Virus record (IMG/VR): IMGVR_UViG_3300030333_005945 | Span: 1 to 37,644 of that record | Reading direction: 5' to 3' (one strand) | Source: a virus | Length of the DNA: 37,644 nt | In this document: positions 36,301 to 37,644 of the stretch, in pieces | Layout of the letters: each line of letters starts with the position of its first letter | How positions within the stretch are numbered: the first letter of the stretch is position 1 | Program-made: the position numbers and the translations under genes | Notes under the pieces: generated by a model | Seen by the model: only the letters and a program-made list of their open reading frames with translations | Databases searched by the model: none | Told to the model about the DNA's origin: nothing

Positions 36301-37644
36301 TTTTCCGCCAATAAAGCCTCAGTCAAAATACCAGAGGTGGAACCAAACTTTTGGTTTGCATCTCTACCAAAACCTGTTTGGGAAGTTCCTGAACGAATTT
36401 GTTTGGAGCGTTTATCGCGCATGCCCATTACGACGTCTTTAGCTCCTTTTAAGAAAGTGATTTTTCCTGCCTTAGTAAACTCTGGGCTATCGACAACGCT
36501 TTGAGCAGCTCTAACCACAACCAATTGATCCGATGGATTTAGGTCTGCTGCACTGGTAACAAAATTAGCCCCACCAGCCCTCTTTATAGCTTCTGTGGTT
36601 TTTCCTATTCCAGCGGTGCCTACGATAGTCTCACTGATTTGACCTCGTTGAGCGGCTTGGCTAACTATAGAATCGAATATTTTTTTAGCGTCTCTACTAG
36701 CAACAGGTACGCCCATCGCTTGAGCTAACTGATCTTTATCTAAAATCTTGGTGGCGAAATTTGGAATTATACCACTGAAAGCAAGAGCCTCTTCCAGCTT
36801 TGCTTTGTTAATATCATCATGCATCCAATCCAAAGTAAACTGCTTTTTGTCGTGCATGATTTGATTGGCGGTTGTTCTTTGCAGCAGCTCGTTTTTAAAG
36901 TCTGCCCAGTGGCCCCTAGCAACGCCCCAAAGCGTGGATGAGCCCTGAACTTTTCCATCCGCTCCTTGCCCTAAAACGTCAGTATACATCCTGCCATCGC
37001 CCGATTGCTTTGCAACATCCATTGTATCGAGGGCCGGTTTGTTGGGGTCCCATTTTCCACCAGTAGTAGGATAAAAAGCCTCAGCCATTGTTTGTGCATA
37101 GCTGCTAGAACCCCCAGATTTTATAGCGTTGTATCTCAAAAATTTAGAAATCCATAGGCTCTCGGAATGTCCCGCGCCAACGTGAGCGTCACCTATGTCA
37201 GTTTTAGAATTCATTGAAATAGCTTGTTTAAGCTTTTGCGAACGGGCGTCGTTAGGTATGGTGGAAGGGCCAACAAAATCAAAAGGAATGTTTCTAGCGC
37301 CCTTGGTGCCAACACCTATTTGAAAATACGTCATCAAGTCGTCCTCAAAGGTGTTTCCTTCTTTAACGTTTTTTAGTCTGTTATTTTCTTGGTGATCTTT
37401 AAGTAGGGCAGCGAACGTTCTAGCTTTCGAGTGCGACTTCGGGAAAATTTTTGGATCAAAATTTAGAGCTCCTGTTCCTCCTGCGTAACCCTTAACCCAG
37501 TTTGTTGGGGCACCTTGAGCTACGGGAAGTTTTTGAGCCTTTCTCCAAGAGGTTATGCTAGTCCCATCTTGCTTCAAGAAGCTAATGGACTGCTGTAAAT
37601 ATTCTGCTACCGCTGAATCCTTTGCACTTTGGGATAAATTTTTC
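24342..37644 (-). CDS. Giant tape measure protein with N-terminal enzymatic cargo region (N-terminus cut by window edge)
   Basis: The frame is open from the right edge to the TGA at 24342-24344, more than 4,430 codons. A TTG at 37577 (numbered 1 here) is the first possible start in the window, but the frame continues upstream, so the true start is outside. Residues 1-1445 are globular segments separated by six G-[FLI]-[VI]-P-[NS]-F-[AY] motifs, with a P-loop (320-328) and a nucleotidyltransferase-like domain (about 450-615). Residues 1485-1735 are predicted coiled coil, and 1749-1823 are Gly/Met-rich hydrophobic segments typical of tape measure proteins. A very long Ala/Lys/Glu helical region follows. 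The C-terminus has duplicated GG...DDVPA-x-L-x-x-GEYV motifs and ends EKKPGGMLY. The C-terminal part sets tail length and is ejected at infection. Confidence 0.85.
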   Translation of the reverse strand, partial: KNLSQSAKDSAVAEYLQQSISFLKQDGTSITSWRKAQKLPVAQGAPTNWVKGYAGGTGALNFDPKIFPKSHSKARTFAALLKDHQENNRLKNVKEGNTFEDDLMTYFQIGVGTKGARNIPFDFVGPSTIPNDARSQKLKQAISMNSKTDIGDAHVGAGHSESLWISKFLRYNAIKSGGSSSYAQTMAEAFYPTTGGKWDPNKPALDTMDVAKQSGDGRMYTDVLGQGADGKVQGSSTLWGVARGHWADFKNELLQRTTANQIMHDKKQFTLDWMHDDINKAKLEEALAFSGIIPNFATKILDKDQLAQAMGVPVASRDAKKIFDSIVSQAAQRGQISETIVGTAGIGKTTEAIKRAGGANFVTSAADLNPSDQLVVVRAAQSVVDSPEFTKAGKITFLKGAKDVVMGMRDKRSKQIRSGTSQTGFGRDANQKFGSTSGILTEALLAEKYSNKLSVFERQADMSLKQASEFEKINEIKGATATIGAFAPFTSGHSDMARQAGASVAFVSKGASRDYDIGLSTREKAKLIELANPNMMAVPGTAGIQEHFEHGGKAYRMRKADTKVALGADRVSGGAEDMTKSFGAFKGVTAVQGRLGGVSGTKIRKAVVDGDLNTLKNNLPPEVFRVIKNNIPVLQKRAAYIQDRKDKAAKGMSILDEDFAAFKAKYGNKKVGELGEITEAREMFKNKRRALKARMSGYGGKAWDRLGLNLNFASEGFVPSFAYKGLHEKDFGTTMIGRKGAMGTNLSDEQVQKMTAGMRMIRGPEGETLVVATDMAGRSGRMIATGLTARKIKKAGPAWRTMLNEVPHLFDGLAYDLVGGVAGANWDPEGTTGAMAGIKFENEMAASLGQAKPGAKKGSDFVVGEKIAANLKTQKNIQAKLALHERSKRDKTKVVDIASSFSKYLVDILSHNIKTHGLSSVTTPDRFQQAMAVLNQNPAVKKDWAKTFGPMGMQSMGLIPNFARTWKSQTKGSHGKFRDGKSSPAKGSPGIYKKKRVSHSKFKAGGFKGFGGFVPNFYFAEADAYQQFGQSLEDKERAELLRNRGKATWDEGMGMDFGDAESATSNALEAEINSARVAASQGKALRAMGVPEYLATYGTGAVRIPPPGSVSFNTQDQGARDRLKAKYGIESDERPTFNAVFNEEDARRNVARRKMAIKKNMTGRQFQDTFSDSKKSKVMDNTTEALREQRNVTKDEVKSEIHTSAGFLASQYGFWGGVFPKNSTQSSWYNSLEGVFKNAYPDANRILITSTEEFVKNKGLANKGIDGTTQVDSIHGTGLSHEMVARSNPTLNELESVDFKPLAGNEFSGLSQVDMGMLNKTGEFGKYASDKETIKAYTVGLEKMVINTLGAKAFTTVLDQAKMDRFMQMRGKMDSSTLRSFGTFARGLVPNFAEDALKAAIGREKAAGQGQPRVGYDSRLKSSGGIGVYNTTEGSLSNAINMHLASGNTITGIQSQGASQGLVPNFASDSLDTAMLMGSLSMMAFSLKDIGQAGKALLQSTEGTEEQINAAKDREKQARDEMISAIEEAKQARLDADSSYNETIQKAAQDRETAERNILETGAAEMEPIDAKIAEQQGQVNAAVDLRDRAKNTAEGARKTANETDMRIGELEMEDEALRGSRAKPIRNFSTGEEVDYSAETGVGREGRDERKKQIAEELEALKRQSEQAKEAARLADEEVEVAKQAIREEQDILDKKKKEKKAIERGVKAELRDAEASEANAKAEANERRKEQTQPSRDQAKATAQSHGEARQETKRLEGGKSLKSRLGGFVEGGGAMAMMTSGPMIGGVASQFMGKDNLSGKATAEGVGNAVGMVGTGVQMGQAFGGWGMAAGAVLGLGAGVMMAGDNIKKAEIAEKLEAVGKEAEAMGTKLNSVTSGGQAYMDSLDKLDKMMKDQSGNVTADDLAKVRSKMTEALAEVPQEFQARFKAAAGDAEKIKEIFGEITQDLQKSKNDLDAAKMGYELQKEFGSGARGMSFWSADTKMFDTLGGGVLSAEGKRVQAQMKQAIGMALNKEDLEKAIDSGMDVDFSNMANMQKFTGEGFGAMLENLQGKVDDSDIQHIGKLMQDVFDRMKSGAKIAAQATRDLQKKNALDQIQIKQQKALNRAIEDFNTIVGKSVKGIQDRLVTIAQLTDKVKEFTIDLAQEDLKGARQLEDPFMSKEMKVRAELIDKSFEIKTASLVQFRKAVSDGTKRNLEVFVKKFTDLNQKVIKQTAGLATKSGKEQLGELARNRKAQEAMIPVIEEAFKVWATAPKDINAMKAVTAKTAQILKNNRIAENNAENAAKLLLEEIKQSGTTTVNELALAVQQRNQQLEIAERQAYWAERSAQLQERIASFGGQGEIFGSAGMAGLSKSFEGMANVLGAQIKGAVSTSIVDVGRANAQLLDQLINKMNFDQLRDIGPGIAPLLSSAIAGRTEDINRQVGFARRVSGIVAPDMQLPDVDAEKVATEQIAAQLKLNQMPDDIAEIRKNSEILNRLVALQTNTLVGANEGAFDDALKLNGIPTNMRAAALGTQVTAKATDKVRQALRENVLKSGYQVGQSVGKVRMTNELGFENLLGASAEFQTLAANIPAEFAKANGLAMGVGLTSLQTALTNSMGQIGTNVAEALINFRDPIEELNEATAAQRDINLGAQKIKEAEAFGWQQEKDLAAAQKASNEFESTRWQRRSIDVVWGRDPRERAEGGTAGGGEESMALAARDRRFRYSKPGETFGQLADKGAKAFWDPEARKFQPYERGQLGIMDTLEQFMRNNVTGGEIDYGLEVLGKEMRKVMTEGLSQGDAVKMEVAINNVIGKMSKLSDTFGMADFFSEANIRDVRKYAETEFNKVEAERQNTNKATIDRLTKLKDKASDAADALEEWKKSLDDSKIRMETEWLGAEGGRFKTEKEALETYSDKQRQAMAEGKIQGPMRMQYFRSVTEEQLRAEKIAELRKQADQTLLNRLNQLNPEGWSEVQQRRPVQGSRSVMPSRLQFLATEAIPVPEIVQNYEDQLNRKLAEAEGVRDRARAGGQQKEAQAKIEAATSRLTAARAREDEIAKQREGKGDDNKLNQQAAAARLETLKAARELKQLREEYKEISVVGDAAAKSVVELTEALKKLEELKLKILPKTASQAKDPDKTTPKTPTDAIKDNLAAIQKALRDGNVDSLSVAQKTLVQQAKANLDLDKGLELNAEQLGYINEELKRLILIRRNETPPTDPTKPGGPDFKPTEGIDGIKPKDVGYSPQSESNQAIARAEVFMNTIKQREDLSLEEIRAAASKLKTLLEDTNAEIDALPHLAKSFEQWVYDNDFEYMDEQIARQRYAQETAKRKQLNATKEALTVEGEALSLLDDQKTLEKERLKLLRDLSLKNIDINKSLGEANQDTSKIRRLVDAFGDLQRDIAQDNIIKALAEAHKSRVTGGKTADALGKSGIDAALFGAIGETPGKAKASARDASILTEIRNRRRTNLQSAGGQRATTNWYNTMMGTLEASDGSVEEKWAQGERLEKLGLLKDGQNLTSAELKKWVASNQDNLMSILNDPALKPEQYEDVINAIRKLFDVMTEEEAIRLSLENAYQRSTDAYEHQLDLYGKGVGSIEKVNSSFQNLKKAAQDVGKFVDHDAIRKHLSVAATNTGITFASLLHESMVGAVSGDTMKSGLEAYMKGVVENPEMRRFLSDDSARQAKLAEVRAANFAEAKARAERLKKLEEDVAKAEASKKKGRKGRVDAAKKALEQAKKDNARLDNAADAEEATYGKSVIDLIREGQSNALKSWTDELEASQKILEEMPGALSLVNSAFEKLNAAAKMGQFAPEIEAEAANTPGKNAADIFVEKKLLQNIRDNSKAASNEVEYYAAAVRRNAIAASEGTAILDKLKKRFIELSGADPGTEQSKLDEMQKVANLRAQKYRVELEQTEKIYKKGTMASDTMRKAIDDANEAALDAGNYGVQNFTDSLLGGFLYSSRDFYSDLNSMAKEFSQDFRTGVASAFGEAIRGTAKLKDAFGDMLAKMADKMLDRTLQMGVNSIFDAVMPFSKGGPVKGYSTGGMVRGGSGTKDDVPAYLSKGEYVIKRSSVDALGKDFFDSLNSGRITQAATGGMISKDPKHAVQIAMMRRAEARRQRELSAAGISQFSYREADPEKKKEDWLGRETSEPVIHTKSDYKVDLKRPINSERLAAIKEVLKKYPDVGKNMDREMFDESSVEIGSGKYKAHLKNRFIFDNLKRPENAIHLRDSRLSANALTDENNPQNRFKFEKMDAFFGYQHERMQFLKDQQEAMEKHEREKQGRRYGFLFGGASLLMSSALTGGKGGYKMFAKGGQSGDDIPALLMGGEYVVRKDIVDKYGTAFFDRLNSGNIAAYATGGLVTKPHRMKPVTSSGNQATKLDAGGSGDQTNNINITVNVDAAGGVSNEITESQGYGSTPLSETETKELADRIKSTVLSTLVQEKKPGGMLY
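24618..25571 (-). repeat. Duplicated tape-measure C-terminal motif
   Basis: Two divergent copies of a roughly 50-residue motif are encoded at 25413-25571 (GSGTKDDVPAYLSKGEYVI ... DFFDSLNSG ... ATGG) and 24618-24761 (SGDDIPALLMGGEYVV ... AFFDRLNSG ... ATGG). The motif is usual near the C-terminus of tape measure proteins, where the protein contacts the tail tip. They are separated by about 220 residues of charged sequence. Confidence 0.75.
32109..32333 (-). other. Hydrophobic Gly/Ala/Met-rich segments of the tape measure
   Basis: Residues about 1749-1772 and 1788-1823 (for example AFGGWGMAAGAVLGLGAG) are hydrophobic and glycine-rich. Such stretches are common in tape measure proteins and are thought to insert in the host inner membrane during DNA ejection. 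They lie just after the coiled-coil region (about 32373-33125) and mark the change from cargo to tape measure. Confidence 0.6.
35733..36230 (-). other. NMN-adenylyltransferase-like nucleotidyltransferase domain
   Basis: Residues about 450-615 have three landmarks of the HxGH nucleotidyltransferase superfamily in the correct order and spacing. These are GAFAPFTSGH (T468-x-G470-H471, the (H/T)xGH motif), LGADRV (544-549), and VSGTKIRKA (576-584), the I-S-x-T-x-I-R motif. They are followed by VVDGDLNTLKNNLP, as in phage NMNAT-like enzymes. Members transfer AMP or CMP to phosphorylated substrates; a role in NAD metabolism is possible but not shown. Confidence 0.7.
36594..36620 (-). other. Walker A (P-loop) motif in the giant protein
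   Basis: Residues 320-328 read GTAGIGKTT, a full G-x4-GK-T/S nucleotide-binding loop. The surrounding segment (about 276-450) has alternating strands and helices (NFVTSAADL, QLVVVRAAQ, GKITFLKGA) compatible with a small kinase-like P-loop fold. A Walker B acidic residue is not certain. It lies between the first VPNFA-type motif and the nucleotidyltransferase-like domain. Confidence 0.55.

Larger units (their letters stand above)
33243..36773 (-). repeat. Six dispersed VPNFA-type motifs in the giant protein
   Basis: Six copies of G-[FLI]-[VI]-P-[NS]-F-[AY] occur at residues 269-275 (GIIPNFA), 694-700 (GFVPSFA), 935-941 (GLIPNFA), 990-996 (GFVPNFY), 1365-1371 (GLVPNFA) and 1439-1445 (GLVPNFA). 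In window coordinates these are 36753-36773, 35478-35498, 34755-34775, 34590-34610, 33465-33485 and 33243-33263. None occurs in the tape-measure part. They fall at boundaries between distinct segments, so they could be protease sites or inter-domain docking motifs. Confidence 0.8.

Noticed and set aside
24640-36504. Many open frames of 60-165 codons on the plus strand across the giant gene (for example 27991-28488 and 32287-32736)
   Set aside because: They are low-complexity shadows (Ser/Ala/Leu-rich) of the Ala/Lys/Glu-rich helical protein on the other strand. None has a ribosome-binding site or recognisable domain.
1-37644. tRNA genes, CRISPR arrays, insertion sequences, integrase and attachment sites
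   Set aside because: I looked for tRNA T-loop signatures, short regularly spaced repeats, transposase motifs and integrase motifs and saw none; absence was judged by eye only.

Overview
The window is a block of a tailed double-stranded DNA phage genome with a siphovirus-type (lambda-like) tail. The evidence is a recognisable series of lambda gpM, gpL, gpK, gpI and gpJ relatives, a very large tape-measure-type protein, and a phage replication cluster. No host genes, rRNA, tRNA, insertion sequence or CRISPR array was seen. The adhesin and cupredoxin-like modules resemble those I associate with marine phages. That source, and a Gram-negative host (from the lambda-type tail tip), are inferences. 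Genes are packed almost end to end and no gap between genes exceeds about 110 bases.

Region 1 (1-8807, plus strand) is replication and sugar metabolism: the end of an unknown gene, a small cupin, a PD-(D/E)xK-type nuclease, a DnaQ-like 3'-5' exonuclease, a DNA polymerase III alpha subunit without a PHP domain, an SSB-like protein with an acidic tail, a multidomain glycosyltransferase, a second glycosyltransferase ORF that carries the other half of a GT9-like domain, and a possible recombination protein. The SSB-like and recombination genes each have a consensus-like promoter (TTGACT, 17 bases, TATAGT or TATATT) ending exactly 6 bases before the ATG, which predicts leaderless mRNAs.

Region 2 (8794-16010, minus strand) is a tightly coupled six-gene operon. 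It holds a tail-tube-like protein with an IPT/TIG domain, two large IPT/TIG proteins, a cupredoxin-like protein with an amicyanin-type copper motif, a short IPT/TIG protein with a fibre-tip-like C-terminus, and a small protein. It probably builds tail decoration or receptor-binding fibres.

Region 3 (16113-24348, plus strand) is the tail-tip module: gpM, gpL, gpK, gpI and gpJ relatives, then a protein with a chaperone-like part and paired GGxGY repeats. Regions 2 and 3 diverge from a 102-base spacer. It holds two promoters with overlapping -10 elements inside an 8-base perfect inverted repeat (TTTACACT...AGTGTAAA).

Region 4 (24342-37644, minus strand, running off the right edge) is one open frame of more than 4,430 codons. 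Its C-terminal two thirds is a tape measure protein: helical, with Gly-rich hydrophobic segments and duplicated C-terminal motifs. The N-terminal third is not tape-measure-like. It contains a P-loop motif, an NMN-adenylyltransferase-like nucleotidyltransferase domain and other globular segments, punctuated by six copies of a G-[FLI]-[VI]-P-[NS]-F-[AY] motif. This looks like a polyprotein-style enzymatic cargo fused to a tape measure and is the most unusual item in the window.

The usual order, tape measure directly upstream of gpM on the same strand, is broken: the tape measure gene is inverted and lies beyond gpJ.
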